Positions 53,558-62,415 of a stretch of 64,000 nt of DNA are shown piece after piece; the first letter of the stretch is position 1; each line of letters starts with the position of its first letter. The notes under the pieces were generated by a model. The model did not search any database. It worked only from the letters and a program-made list of their open reading frames with translations, and was not told where the DNA came from. Source of the stretch: a bacterium (GTDB lineage: Bacteria > Bacillota > Clostridia > Oscillospirales > Oscillospiraceae). The position numbers and the translations under genes are program-made. Location: contig SFVC01000002.1 of the NCBI GenBank assembly GCA_004560375.1, forward strand, positions 1 to 64,000. The letters are read 5' to 3'.

Positions 53558-54398
53558 ACGGGGCTGGTTTGCCGTCCCCTATGTGGTGTGGATGGCCCTG
53601 TTCGTCGTCATCCCCATTGTGATCATGGCGGTGTACGCCGTCACCACCGCCGACCCCGCCACCGGGGAACTCCAGCTCACCGGCGCCAACTTCACCGGCA
53701 TGGGGGCCTATTTGAACGTGTTCCTGCGCTCCTTCTGGCTGGCGGTGGTGGCCACCCTGGTGTGCCTGCTCATCGGCTACCCGGTGTCCTACTGGATGGC
53801 CAAGGAGGGCCCCCGGTTCCAGCGGCTGGCCATGGCCCTGATCATGCTGCCCATGTGGATGAACTTCCTGCTGCGTACCTACTCCTGGATGTCCATTTTG
53901 GAGAACAACGGCCTGCTGAACCAGCTGTTCCGGGCCATCGGCCTGCTGGATCTGCTGGGGGTGGACTACCTCCACATGATCGGCACCCCCGGGGCGGTGG
54001 TGTTGGGCATGGTGTATAACTACCTGCCCTTCATGATCCTGCCCATCTATTCCGTCATCGTCAAGCTGGACGGCTCCCTCATTGAGGCCGCCCGGGATCT
54101 GGGGGCGGACGGGGTGCGGGTGTTCCGCCGGGTGATCTTCCCCCTGTCCCTGCCGGGGATCCTGTCCGGGGTGACCATGGTGTTCGTGCCGTCGGTGTCC
54201 ACCTTCGCCATCTCCAGCCTGCTGGGGGGCGGCAAGCAGACCATGCTGGGCGATCTGATCGAATTGCAGTTCCTGGGCGGGGCCTACAACCCCCACCTGG
54301 GCGCGGCCATCTCCATGGTGATGATGGTGATCGTGGTGGTGTGCATGGTGGTGATGAACCACTTCGGCGAGGGCGAAGAACAGGCGGTGATGCTATGA
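53547..54398 (+). CDS. potB: Spermidine/putrescine ABC transporter permease
   Basis: 283 residues, six helices, permease EAA-type loop [20 protein letters not shown] near residue 180. Overlaps potA. Forms the membrane channel with the PotC part of the next gene. Confidence 0.93.
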   Translation: MRNKRGWFAVPYVVWMALFVVIPIVIMAVYAVTTADPATGELQLTGANFTGMGAYLNVFLRSFWLAVVATLVCLLIGYPVSYWMAKEGPRFQRLAMALIMLPMWMNFLLRTYSWMSILENNGLLNQLFRAIGLLDLLGVDYLHMIGTPGAVVLGMVYNYLPFMILPIYSVIVKLDGSLIEAARDLGADGVRVFRRVIFPLSLPGILSGVTMVFVPSVSTFAISSLLGGGKQTMLGDLIELQFLGGAYNPHLGAAISMVMMVIVVVCMVVMNHFGEGEEQAVML

Positions 54399-54413
54399 CT
54401 TACTTTTTCTCGA

Positions 54414-54441
54414 CCTACTTTTTCTCGAGAGAAAAAGTAGG
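54414..54441. repeat. REP-like palindrome between potB and potCD
   Basis: CCTACTTTTTCTC/GAGAAAAAGTAGG with only GA between the 13-base arms. A partial direct copy TTACTTTTTCTCGA lies just before it (54399-54413). It fills a 120-base gap in an otherwise packed operon, so it looks inserted. Confidence 0.75.
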
Positions 54442-54518
54442 CAAAAAGAGCTTGAAGCCGCTTCGATTTGCTTACTTTGTCCAACGCTGTGCGACGGCCA
54501 CGAAAAGGGGGCGGTGAC

Positions 54519-56528
54519 ATGAGACAGAAAAACCGCGTCGGGGGCCGGATCTTTATCGGGCTGACCTTTCTGTTTTTGTACCTGCCCATCTTTCTGCTGA
54601 TCATCTTCTCCTTCAACGCCGGGGAGTCCAGCGCCGTGTGGCAGGGCTTCTCCCTGGACTGGTACGCCGCCCTGTTCCGCAACCGGCTGATCATGGAGAG
54701 CCTGTACACCACCCTGCTGGTGTCCCTGCTGGCCACCGTCATCGCCACCGCCGCGGGCACCTTCGCCGCCATCGGCCTGTACGCCCTGTCCAAGCGGAAG
54801 CGGGACGCCCTGCTGGTGGTGAACGACATCCCCATGATGAACGCCGACATCGTCACCGGCGTGTCCCTGTGCCTGTTCTTTGTGGCCTTCTTCCAGGGCT
54901 GGGGGGCCTTCGCCCGGTGGTTCAACGGCGTGCAGGGCGTGGTGGAGCTGCCCGAGCGTCTGGTGCTGGGTTTCGGCACCATGCTGCTGGCCCACATCGC
55001 CTTTGACATCCCCTACGTGATCCTCAACGTGGCCCCCAAGCTGCGGCAGATGGATCGCAACCTGGTGGACGCGGCCCAGGATCTGGGCTGCACCTGGATG
55101 CAGGCGTTCTGGCGGGTGATCCTGCCTGAGATCAAGCCCGGCATCGTGTCCGGGGCGCTGATCGCCTTCACCATGTCCATCGACGACTTTGTGATCTCCT
55201 ACTTCACCGCCGGATCCTCCACCTCCACCCTGGCCATGCGGATCTACTCCATGACCAAGAAGCGCATCACCCCGGAGGTCAACGCGGTGTCCACCCTGCT
55301 GTTCCTGTCGGTGCTGGCCCTGCTGGTGCTGAACAACGTCCGGGAGGCGCGCCAGGAGCGCCGGGCCGCCAGCCTGGAGCCCCGGGCCCCCACCCTGCTG
55401 GAAAAGCTGTCCATGCGGTTCAACCAGCCCGCCTTCCGGTGGGTGCGCCGGGGGCTGGCCGGAGCCATGGCCTGCGCCTTTCTCGTGGTGGTAATCCTGC
55501 TCACCGGGGCCACCGGCTCCCAGCCGGTGGTGAACGTGTGCTCCTGGGGAGAGTATATTGACGAGTCCCTCATCGAGCAGTTCGAGGACGAGACCGGCAT
55601 CCGGGTAAACTACCAGACCGCCGAGAGCAACGAGGCCCTGTACTCCCTGCTGAAAAGCGGCGGCGCGGACTATGACGTCATCGTCCCCTCCGACTATATG
55701 ATCTCCCAGCTGCTGGAGGAGGGGATGCTGGAGGAGCTGGACTACAGCCGGATTCCCAACTTCGAGCTCATCGACCGGCGCTTCCGCAACCTGCCCTACG
55801 ACCCCGAGAACAAATACACCGTCCCCTACACCTGGGGCACCCTGGGGCTCATCTACAACGCCAACATGGTGGAGGAGGAGCCCGTCAGCTGGGGGGCGCT
55901 GTACGACGATCAGTACGCCGGGGACGTGCTGCTGATCAACAACTCCCGGGACGCCCTGGCCGCCGCCCTGCTCCACCTGGGCTACTCGGTGAACACCACC
56001 GACGAGGCTCAAATCCGGGAGGCCTTCGCCCTCATCGCCGACGCCAACCGCCGGGGGGTGTTCCAGGGCAAGGTGATGGATCAGGTCTTTCAGAAGATGG
56101 AAGGGGGCAACGCCGCCCTGGCCGCCTACTATGCCGGGGACTACCTGTCCATGCTGGACAACCAGGCCGACGGGGTGGATCTGCGCTACGTCATCCCGGA
56201 GGAGGGGGCCAACTGGTTTGTGGACGCCATGTGCGTGCTGAAGGGCGCCCCCCACTACGACGAGGCTCTGGAGTGGATCAACTTCATCGCCTCCACCGAC
56301 GCCAACCTGGCCAATATGGACTATATCTGGTACGCCTCCCCCAACGCCGAGGCGCTGGAGCGGTACCCCGCCTACTACGAGGAATTGTACGGCGAGGAGC
56401 TGGATCCCGAGCTGTATGAGATCATGGCCGCCCCCAGCCACGTGCTGGAGCGGTGCGAGATGTACACGGTGCTGCCGCCGGAAACCCGGGCCCTCTACAA
56501 CGAGCTGTGGATCCGTCTGGGAGCCTGA
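54519..56528 (+). CDS. Fused spermidine/putrescine permease and substrate-binding protein (PotC-PotD)
   Basis: 669 residues. Residues about 1-265 are PotC: six helices and the EAA loop DAAQDLGCTWMQAFWRVILP. After a basic stretch and one more helix (about 310-335, the former PotD signal anchor) residues about 345-669 are a PotD-type binding protein: VVNVCSWGEYIDESLIEQFE, in part, and YDVIVPSDYMISQL. So the binding domain is tethered to the outer face of its own permease. Known for some Firmicutes; here it is complete. The ATG at 54519 follows AGGGGG. Confidence 0.92.
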   Translation: MRQKNRVGGRIFIGLTFLFLYLPIFLLIIFSFNAGESSAVWQGFSLDWYAALFRNRLIMESLYTTLLVSLLATVIATAAGTFAAIGLYALSKRKRDALLVVNDIPMMNADIVTGVSLCLFFVAFFQGWGAFARWFNGVQGVVELPERLVLGFGTMLLAHIAFDIPYVILNVAPKLRQMDRNLVDAAQDLGCTWMQAFWRVILPEIKPGIVSGALIAFTMSIDDFVISYFTAGSSTSTLAMRIYSMTKKRITPEVNAVSTLLFLSVLALLVLNNVREARQERRAASLEPRAPTLLEKLSMRFNQPAFRWVRRGLAGAMACAFLVVVILLTGATGSQPVVNVCSWGEYIDESLIEQFEDETGIRVNYQTAESNEALYSLLKSGGADYDVIVPSDYMISQLLEEGMLEELDYSRIPNFELIDRRFRNLPYDPENKYTVPYTWGTLGLIYNANMVEEEPVSWGALYDDQYAGDVLLINNSRDALAAALLHLGYSVNTTDEAQIREAFALIADANRRGVFQGKVMDQVFQKMEGGNAALAAYYAGDYLSMLDNQADGVDLRYVIPEEGANWFVDAMCVLKGAPHYDEALEWINFIASTDANLANMDYIWYASPNAEALERYPAYYEELYGEELDPELYEIMAAPSHVLERCEMYTVLPPETRALYNELWIRLGA

Positions 56529-56552
56529 CCGCCTGAAAAAGGAGAACGACCC

Positions 56553-57056
56553 ATGCGGAATGAACTGACCAAAAAGGATATCGAGCTGATGCGGCAGGAG
56601 CTGGAGCACCGCCGGACGGTGCTGCGGCCCCAGCTCATCGAGGCGGTGAAGGAGGCCCGCGCCTTCGGGGATCTCAGCGAGAACTTCGAGTACAAGGCCG
56701 CCAAGAAGGAGAAAAACCGCAACGACAGCCGGTGCCGCTACCTGGAGAACATGATCAAGACGGCGGTGGTGATCTCGGACAAGTCCACTGACGGCACAGT
56801 GGGGCTGTACGACACCGTCACCCTCTATGTGGAAGAGGACGACGAGGAGATCCAGTGCCAAATCGTCACCACCATGCGGCAGGACGCCCTAAAGGGCCGG
56901 GTGAGCAAGGAGTCCCCGGTGGGCAAGGCGGTGCTGGGCCGCAAGGTGGGCGACCGGGTGACGGTGCAGGTGAACGACAGCTACGGCTACGACGTGATCA
57001 TCCGGGCCATCCAGCCCGGGGAGGACACCGGGGAGGCCCCGCTGGTGGGGTTCTGA
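56553..57056 (+). CDS. GreA-type transcription elongation factor
   Basis: 167 residues. The N-terminal coiled coil has the acidic tip in GDLSENFEYKAAKKEKN, which reaches the RNA-polymerase active site and promotes cleavage of backtracked RNA; the C-terminal FKBP-like domain has SKESPVGKAVLGRKVGD. Family length. Only 24 bases after potCD, so it may be read as the end of that operon, before the terminator at 57078. Confidence 0.93.
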   Translation: MRNELTKKDIELMRQELEHRRTVLRPQLIEAVKEARAFGDLSENFEYKAAKKEKNRNDSRCRYLENMIKTAVVISDKSTDGTVGLYDTVTLYVEEDDEEIQCQIVTTMRQDALKGRVSKESPVGKAVLGRKVGDRVTVQVNDSYGYDVIIRAIQPGEDTGEAPLVGF

Positions 57057-57077
57057 GCGGCCGTGTATACAATGTTT

Positions 57078-57110
57078 GGGCCCGGGCAGATTGTCCCGGG
57101 CCCTTTCCTT
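57078..57110 (+). terminator. Terminator after the greA-like gene
   Basis: GGGCCCGGG/CCCGGGCCC stem, eight-base loop, tail TTTCCTTT. Confidence 0.85.
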
Positions 57111-57127
57111 TATTCGGCCAAAACTTC

Positions 57128-57156
57128 TTTACAGAGTGGGGAAAACCATGTATAAT
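57128..57156 (+). promoter_or_regulatory. Promoter of the DUF1576 gene
   Basis: TTTACA, 17-base spacer, TATAAT. Confidence 0.78.
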
Positions 57157-57193
57157 GATACCAAAATTGAACGTTCGGGAAGGAGCGTCCCCT

Positions 57194-58546
57194 ATGTCCA
57201 ATGGCCACCCTCACCGCCCCAACCACCTCCTGCTCCTCGGCGGCGCTCTGTTTGGCGTCTTGCTGGTGCTGTTTGGCTTCTGCCAGGATGCCCCGGCGGA
57301 CATACTCCGCGGGCTGTGGGCAATCCTCACCCAGGAGGACGTGCTGATCACCGACTACATCGCCATCGCCGGCATGGGGGCCGCCTTTGTCAACGCGGGG
57401 CTGGTGACCCTGATCAGCGTTCTCATCCTCAAGCTGGTGCGGGATCCGGTGAACGGGGCCACCCTGGTCACCGTCGGGCTGATGGCGGGCTTTTCCCTGT
57501 TCGGCAAGAACATCTTGAACATCTGGCCCATCCTGGTGGGCACCGGGCTTTACGCCGTCCTCAAGGGGGAGACCTTCGCCCACCATGTGCACCTGGCCCT
57601 GCGGGCCACCTGTCTGGCCCCGGTGGTGAGCTTCATGGCGGTGCGGTACAGCCCCTGGCTGGGGGTGCTGACGGGGCTGCTCATCGGCTTTGTCATGCCC
57701 CCTGTGGCGGAGCACGCCCACCGGGTGCAGAACGGCATGAACCTGTACAGCCTGGGCTTTTCCTGCGGGCTGGTGGCCATGATGCTGGTGCCCGCCTTCA
57801 AGGCCTTTGGGCTGGAGCCCCAGTCCGCCCTCCACTGGTCCACGGGGAACAATCTCAAGCTGGGGCTGTCCCTGACAGTTCTGTGCCTGTTCTTCATCGG
57901 GCTGGGCCTGTCCCGGCGGCCCCGGCGGACGCTGCAAAAATACTGGGCTCTGCTGCGCACCTCCGGCCGGATGCCCAGCGACTACATCCGCACCTTCACC
58001 GCCGGCCCGGTGCTGGTGAACATGGGGGTGAACGGCCTCATCGCCACCGGGTACATTCTCCTCACCGGCGGCGACTTGAACGGGGCCACCATCGGCGGCA
58101 TCTTCACCATCATCGGTTTCTCCGGCTACGGCAAGCACCCCTTCAACATCGTCCCCGTGATGGCGGGGGTGCTGCTGGGCAGCCTGACCAACCATGTGGA
58201 TCCCACCAGCCCGTCCCTCCAGCTGGCGGGGCTGTTCGGCACCACCCTGGCCCCCTTCGCCGGGGTGTTCGGCTGGCCCTTCGGGGTGCTGGCGGGGCTG
58301 ATCCACTCGTCGGTGGTGCTCCAGGCGGGGCTGCCCCTGGAGGGCATGAACCTCTACAACAACGGTTTCTCCGGAGGCTTGATCGCCATCGTGCTCTACC
58401 CCCTTCTCACCTCCCTGGTGAAGCGCCGCCGTCCGGTGCTGCTGGAGGAGGATCTGTTCGCCATGTTTGAGGAGGACGCCCCTCAGCCCCCCGAGGAACT
58501 CCCCGGCCGGGAGGAGGAGACCGCCCCTCCCATGCAAAACAGCTGA
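57194..58546 (+). CDS. DUF1576 multi-pass membrane protein
   Basis: 450 residues, about ten to eleven hydrophobic helices with two internally similar halves (compare GATLVTVGLMAGFSLFGKNILNI, in part, with GATIGGIFTIIGFSGYGKHPFN). Ends in an acidic cytoplasmic tail. Conserved in Firmicutes as DUF1576; no function is known. The repeated G-K-x(2)-x-N pattern suggests a transporter with a pseudo-twofold core. The ATG at 57194 follows GGAAGGAGC. Own promoter and terminator. Confidence 0.88.
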   Translation: MSNGHPHRPNHLLLLGGALFGVLLVLFGFCQDAPADILRGLWAILTQEDVLITDYIAIAGMGAAFVNAGLVTLISVLILKLVRDPVNGATLVTVGLMAGFSLFGKNILNIWPILVGTGLYAVLKGETFAHHVHLALRATCLAPVVSFMAVRYSPWLGVLTGLLIGFVMPPVAEHAHRVQNGMNLYSLGFSCGLVAMMLVPAFKAFGLEPQSALHWSTGNNLKLGLSLTVLCLFFIGLGLSRRPRRTLQKYWALLRTSGRMPSDYIRTFTAGPVLVNMGVNGLIATGYILLTGGDLNGATIGGIFTIIGFSGYGKHPFNIVPVMAGVLLGSLTNHVDPTSPSLQLAGLFGTTLAPFAGVFGWPFGVLAGLIHSSVVLQAGLPLEGMNLYNNGFSGGLIAIVLYPLLTSLVKRRRPVLLEEDLFAMFEEDAPQPPEELPGREEETAPPMQNS

Positions 58547-58553
58547 TCCCGTT

Positions 58554-58583
58554 CCCGCCCCGCACTGCGGGGCGGGTTTTTCT
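58554..58583 (+). terminator. Terminator of the DUF1576 gene
   Basis: CCCGCCCCGC/GCGGGGCGGG, three-base loop, then TTTTTCTT. The last T overlaps the next promoter. Confidence 0.92.
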
Positions 58584-58611
58584 TGCCTTCCGGGGATCGG
58601 TCTGCTATAAT
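58583..58611 (+). promoter_or_regulatory. Promoter of the WYL regulator
   Basis: TTGCCT, 17-base spacer, TATAAT. Starts in the T tract of the preceding terminator. Confidence 0.7.
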
Positions 58612-58668
58612 ATCCCTATATAAGGGACTCTATCCTTGCTATTCTGTGGAGGAAAGGAGGCGGCGGCC

Positions 58669-59745
58669 ATGTCTAAAACCCCAAACTACAAGCGCAAGCT
58701 GCCCATTTTAGCCAAGCTGCTGCTGGAGCGCAGCGACGAGGATCACCCCATCTCCCGGCAGGAGATGCAGGAGGAGCTGGCCCGTTGGGGCCTGTCCGCC
58801 GAGCGCAAGAGTCTTTACGACGATATGGAGCAGCTCCGGGAGCTGGGGCTGGACGTGCAGTCCCGCCGGGGCCGGGGGGGCGGCTGGTACATCGGTCAGC
58901 GGGACTTCGAGCTGGCGGAGCTGAAGCTGCTGGTGGACGCGGTGCAGTCCAGCCGGTTCCTCACCAAGCGGAAAAGCGACGCCCTGATCCACAAGCTGGA
59001 GGGGCTGACCTGCGTCCACCAGGCCCGGCAGCTCCAGCGGCAAGTCTATGTGGATCGCCGGGTGAAAACCATGAACGAGAGCATCTTCTACAACGTGGAT
59101 CGGCTCCACGGGGCCATCGCCGCCAACCGGGTGATCACCTTCCGGTACTTCGAGTACAACGCCGCCCGGGAGCGGGTGTTCCGCCGGGAGGGGGCCAAAT
59201 ACCGGGTCACCCCCTTCGGGCTGGTGTGGGACAGCGAGAACTACTATCTGGCGGGCTGGGACGAGCTCCACAAGGAGGTGCGCCACTACCGGGTGGACAA
59301 GATGGCGGACATCGCCATGACCGGAATGCGGGGCCACGACCGTGGGGACTGGGATCCGGAGGGCTACGCCCGGCGGCACTTCGGGATGTACGCCGGACGG
59401 CCCTGCCCCCTGCGCCTGCGGTGCGAGAACCGGATGGCGGGGGTGGTCATCGACCGCTTCGGGCTGGACGTGTCCCTGGTGCCCGACGGGGAGGGGTATT
59501 TCACCGCCACGGTGGACGTGGTGGCCAGCCCGCCCCTGTGGGGGTGGCTGTTCGGCCTGGGATCAGGGGTGGCGGTGCTCTCCCCCGACTGGGCGGTGGA
59601 GGAATTCAAAAACCACCTCAAAGCGGTGGCGGCCGCGTATAATCCGTCCCCGGATGGGGCAGACTTCCTGAAAACGGACGAGACGCCGGATGCAGGAGGT
59701 ACACAGCATGGAACAACGGGGGGAGCTGGGACAGGAGCTGTATGA
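58669..59745 (+). CDS. WYL-domain transcription regulator
   Basis: 358 residues: an N-terminal winged helix (LLLERSDEDHPISRQEMQEEL, in part, and KSLYDDMEQLRELGLDV) followed by a WYL domain (about 140-230; FGLVWDSENYYLAGWDE, where ENYYLAGW replaces the usual WYL core) and the WCX C-terminal extension. WYL proteins sense nucleotide or oligonucleotide ligands and often control stress or defence genes. The ATG at 58669 follows AAAGGAGG. The following gene starts inside its 3' end, so they are coupled. Confidence 0.9.
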   Translation: MSKTPNYKRKLPILAKLLLERSDEDHPISRQEMQEELARWGLSAERKSLYDDMEQLRELGLDVQSRRGRGGGWYIGQRDFELAELKLLVDAVQSSRFLTKRKSDALIHKLEGLTCVHQARQLQRQVYVDRRVKTMNESIFYNVDRLHGAIAANRVITFRYFEYNAARERVFRREGAKYRVTPFGLVWDSENYYLAGWDELHKEVRHYRVDKMADIAMTGMRGHDRGDWDPEGYARRHFGMYAGRPCPLRLRCENRMAGVVIDRFGLDVSLVPDGEGYFTATVDVVASPPLWGWLFGLGSGVAVLSPDWAVEEFKNHLKAVAAAYNPSPDGADFLKTDETPDAGGTQHGTTGGAGTGAV

Positions 59746-60370
59746 GCTGGGGCTGCGGCTGGGCAGGCTGGGCGCGGTGGCGGTGGGCAGCGGCGGCGGG
59801 CCGCTGGCCCGGGCGCTGGCCCGGATCGCCGGGGGCGGCGCCGCCCTGTCCGGCGGCGAGGTGAAATTTCACGACGGGGACTGCGCCGCCTGCGGCGCGT
59901 GGGTGGGGCGGTACTACAACCTGCCCGCCGCCCTGTTCATCCGGCAGGACGGGGACGGGGTGGAGATCTACCTGTCCGACGGCCAGGGCCGCAGCTTCCA
60001 CCGGCGGCTGGACGGGGGCGGCCCCGCCTCCGCCGTGGGGGAGTGGGATCTGCTGGCCGGGGCGGACTGCGCCTGGGCGGCCTGCCGGGTGGGGGAGCGC
60101 CGCTCCGACGGCGGGCTGGCGGCGGCGGAGGGCCCCGCGGCCCTCACCCTGGCCCTGGAGCGGCTGGGCTACGAGGTGGCCGACCGGCCGGTGCCCGGGG
60201 CGGTGCTGTTCCGGGCCGACCGGGAGGGGCTGTCCCTCACGGTGGAGCAGGGTGGCGCCACCCTCCGCCCGGTGGGGGAGGACGCCCTGGAGGCCGCCGC
60301 CGCCTTTGTGGACGAGCCCCAGGCGGTGCCCGCCTTCCGGCCGGACGGGGACGGGGCGGAGCAGAAGTGA
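59708..60370 (+). CDS. Uncharacterised protein coupled to the WYL regulator
   Basis: 220 residues, very GC-rich. Starts within the last 38 bases of the WYL gene, with GGAGG eight bases before the ATG. Visible: an amphipathic N-terminus, a CAAC pair around residue 58 (GDCAACGAWVGRYYNLP), two similar beta-rich halves (compare YLSDGQGRSFHR with FRADREGLSLTV). No family recognised and no membrane segment. Position suggests it works with, or is regulated by, the WYL protein. Confidence 0.65.
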   Translation: MEQRGELGQELYELGLRLGRLGAVAVGSGGGPLARALARIAGGGAALSGGEVKFHDGDCAACGAWVGRYYNLPAALFIRQDGDGVEIYLSDGQGRSFHRRLDGGGPASAVGEWDLLAGADCAWAACRVGERRSDGGLAAAEGPAALTLALERLGYEVADRPVPGAVLFRADREGLSLTVEQGGATLRPVGEDALEAAAAFVDEPQAVPAFRPDGDGAEQK

Positions 60371-60407
60371 CGCCGGGTTCCGGCTTGGACGATACGCCAT
60401 CAAAAGG

Positions 60408-60450
60408 ACAGCCCCCGCTGAAAGGCAGCTGCTTTTCAGCGGGGGCTGTT
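60408..60450 (+). terminator. Terminator of the WYL operon
   Basis: ACAGCCCCCGCTGAAA/TTTCAGCGGGGGCTGT, 16-bp stem with T residues after it. Confidence 0.9.
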
Positions 60451-60543
60451 TGATCTGATTTTCAGCCTCCACCCCTCCCCCTTTGCACCAAAAGCGGCAA
60501 CCACCGGGCCTGGCGCTCCGGTATGTCAAAGGGAGGTGCGATA

Positions 60544-60795
60544 TTGGAGAACGTAATCGTGGCGGCGCTGGCGCTGGTGGGCACCCTGGCGGGAACCTAC
60601 TTTGCCAACCGAAAGAGCGCGGCCCTCATCGCCTACCGGCTGGAGGAGCTGGAGAAGCGGGTGCAGGCCCACAACAACCTGGTGGAGCGGATGTACCGGC
60701 TGGAGGAGGCGTTCAAGACCCACGAGGAGCTGGCGTCGGAGCGGCTGAAGGTGGCAAACCACCGGATCGAGGATCTGGAAAAGAGCACGGACTGA
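60544..60795 (+). CDS. Small membrane protein with coiled-coil tail
   Basis: 83 residues: one hydrophobic helix (about 4-20, VIVAALALVGTLAGTYF) and a charged coiled coil to the end (RLEELEKRVQAHNNLVERMY, in part). Similar short proteins occur both in Clostridia and near phage lysis genes, but no phage gene is nearby, so a holin role is not claimed. The TTG at 60544 is chosen because GGGAGGT lies six bases upstream; an ATG at 60523 would place that ribosome site inside the gene. Confidence 0.7.
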   Translation: MENVIVAALALVGTLAGTYFANRKSAALIAYRLEELEKRVQAHNNLVERMYRLEEAFKTHEELASERLKVANHRIEDLEKSTD

Positions 60796-60882
60796 GACGG
60801 CGGGCGGCGTGGAGCAGCCCGCCGTTCCCGTGTGACCGCCCCTGGTAAAAATTTAAGAATTGATGAAATGCGCGGCGGGCTA

Positions 60883-60919
60883 TTGACAGAGCAATATTAT
60901 ATGCTATATAATATTGCTC
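60883..60919 (+). promoter_or_regulatory. Promoter and palindromic operator of the padR operon
   Basis: TTGACA (60883-60888), 18-base spacer, TATAAT (60907-60912). The spacer and -10 box are covered by a perfect palindrome, 14-base arms GAGCAATATTATAT and its complement around GCT (60889-60919). The PadR protein encoded next very likely binds here and represses its own operon. Confidence 0.8.
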
Positions 60920-60972
60920 GAAAGCAAGCCCCGCAAAAAATGGGGCCCCCGCAAAAGCGTGAAAGGAGGAGG

Positions 60973-61299
60973 ATGGCTTTGGCATTCGCAATGAGTCCCC
61001 AGCTGCTGGACGGCTGCGTGCTGGCGGTGCTGTCCCGGGGGGACGCCTATGGGTACATCCTCACCCAGCAGATGAAGTCCCGGCTGGACATCTCGGAGTC
61101 CACCCTCTACCCGGTGCTGCGCCGGCTCCAGCGGGACGGACTACTCACGGTGTACGACCGGCCCTACCAGGGCCGCAACCGGCGGTATTACGCCATCACC
61201 CCCGTGGGCCGCACCCTGCTGGCCCGGCGGCGGCAGGACTGGATCCAGTTCCGGGACGGCGTGGAGGAGCTTTTGAAGGAGGAAGATCAGGATGGATAA
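60973..61299 (+). CDS. PadR-family transcription repressor
   Basis: 108 residues, winged helix. Pattern LLDGCVLAVLSRGDAYGYIL, ISESTLYPVLRRLQRDGLLT and RRYYAITPVGR is the PadR-s1 signature. Ligand unknown; many PadR-HAAS pairs respond to envelope stress or drugs. The ATG at 60973 is only three bases from AAAGGAGG; an in-frame TTG at 60979 or ATG at 60991 could be the real start. Its end overlaps the next gene by eight bases. Confidence 0.93.
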   Translation: MALAFAMSPQLLDGCVLAVLSRGDAYGYILTQQMKSRLDISESTLYPVLRRLQRDGLLTVYDRPYQGRNRRYYAITPVGRTLLARRRQDWIQFRDGVEELLKEEDQDG

Positions 61300-62410
61300 A
61301 CTGACCTATTTGGCCGAGCTGGCGGAGGGGCTGGCCCGGTGGGTGCCGGAGCGGGAGCGGCAGGACATCCTGCGCTACTACGCGGAATACTTCGACGAGG
61401 CCGGCCCCGACAAGGAGGGCCAGGTGGTGGCCGAGCTGGGCGACCCCTGGGCGCTGTCCTGCCGTTTAGCGGTGGAGGGCGGCTACGTCACCCAGGAGAA
61501 GGCGGACGGCTGGACGCCCCCCAAAAAGAAGCGCTGGCCCTGGGTGCTGATCGCCACCGTGGCCTGCGTGGCCATTGTGGCGGTGTCGGTGGCCCGGACG
61601 GCGGCCAGTGTGGGCGGCTGGATCGGGCGGCTGGTGTCGGGCAACACCGCCAATGTGGCCCAGGTGGAGGAGGGCACCGCGTTTGCACCCGGGGATCAAT
61701 CCGGCGGCTTCTGGAACATGGAGGACGGATACCTGGAGGCCTTTGACGAGATCGACGTGGACGCCAGCATCGCCAACGTGATCGTCACCGGCGGGGAGGA
61801 CTACACCCTGTCCATCAGCTCGGACACCACCCTGGGGGGCTACAGCCTGAAGTGGGAGATCAAAAACGGCGTGCTGAACATCCGGGACGCCGGCTCGGCG
61901 GGCCATGTGGAGATCAACAACTGGGACGACTTTAAAAACATCTTCGGCGTCAACGCCAGCGCCATGGATGTAGCCATCACCATCCCCGAAGGGGCGATGC
62001 TGAACAAGCTCCAGGTCAAAACCGGCCTGGGCGGTGTGTTTCTCAGCGGCCTGGATGTGGAAAAGACGCTGGAGGCCAAGACCGGCATGGGCGATGTGGA
62101 GTGCTACGAGATCCGCGCCTACGACGATGTGAAGCTGGAGAGCGGCATGGGCGACGTGACCCTGGCCGTCACCGAGCCGTACAGCGGCACGGAGTTCGAC
62201 CTCAAGACCGGCATGGGCACCATCGAGGCCCAGATAGACGGTCTGGAAAAGGACTGGGACTACGAGGCCAAGACCGGCATGGGCACCGTCACCCTCAACG
62301 GAGACAGCCGGGGTACCAAGGTGGAGCGCAAGGGAACGGGCGACTACAAGCTGAATGCCGAGACCGGCATGGGCGACATCAACCTGTACTTCCAGGACGG
62401 CAAGTGGTGA
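61292..62410 (+). CDS. HAAS (DUF1700) - DUF4097 membrane protein
   Basis: 372 residues: an N-terminal HAAS helical domain (about 1-65, with EYFDEAGPDKEG), a transmembrane helix (about 82-105), then an extracytoplasmic right-handed beta-repeat domain of the DUF4097 type with six clear K-T-G-M-G-D units (such as AKTGMGDV, LKTGMGTI). HAAS domains pair with PadR regulators and are thought to bind them at the membrane. Coupled to padR and followed 5 bases later by an S41-like lipoprotein. Confidence 0.9.
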   Translation: MDKLTYLAELAEGLARWVPERERQDILRYYAEYFDEAGPDKEGQVVAELGDPWALSCRLAVEGGYVTQEKADGWTPPKKKRWPWVLIATVACVAIVAVSVARTAASVGGWIGRLVSGNTANVAQVEEGTAFAPGDQSGGFWNMEDGYLEAFDEIDVDASIANVIVTGGEDYTLSISSDTTLGGYSLKWEIKNGVLNIRDAGSAGHVEINNWDDFKNIFGVNASAMDVAITIPEGAMLNKLQVKTGLGGVFLSGLDVEKTLEAKTGMGDVECYEIRAYDDVKLESGMGDVTLAVTEPYSGTEFDLKTGMGTIEAQIDGLEKDWDYEAKTGMGTVTLNGDSRGTKVERKGTGDYKLNAETGMGDINLYFQDGKW

Positions 62411-62415
62411 TCCCC

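Noticed and set aside
60544..60795. Phage holin
   Set aside because: Size and one helix fit, but there is no endolysin or other phage gene nearby.
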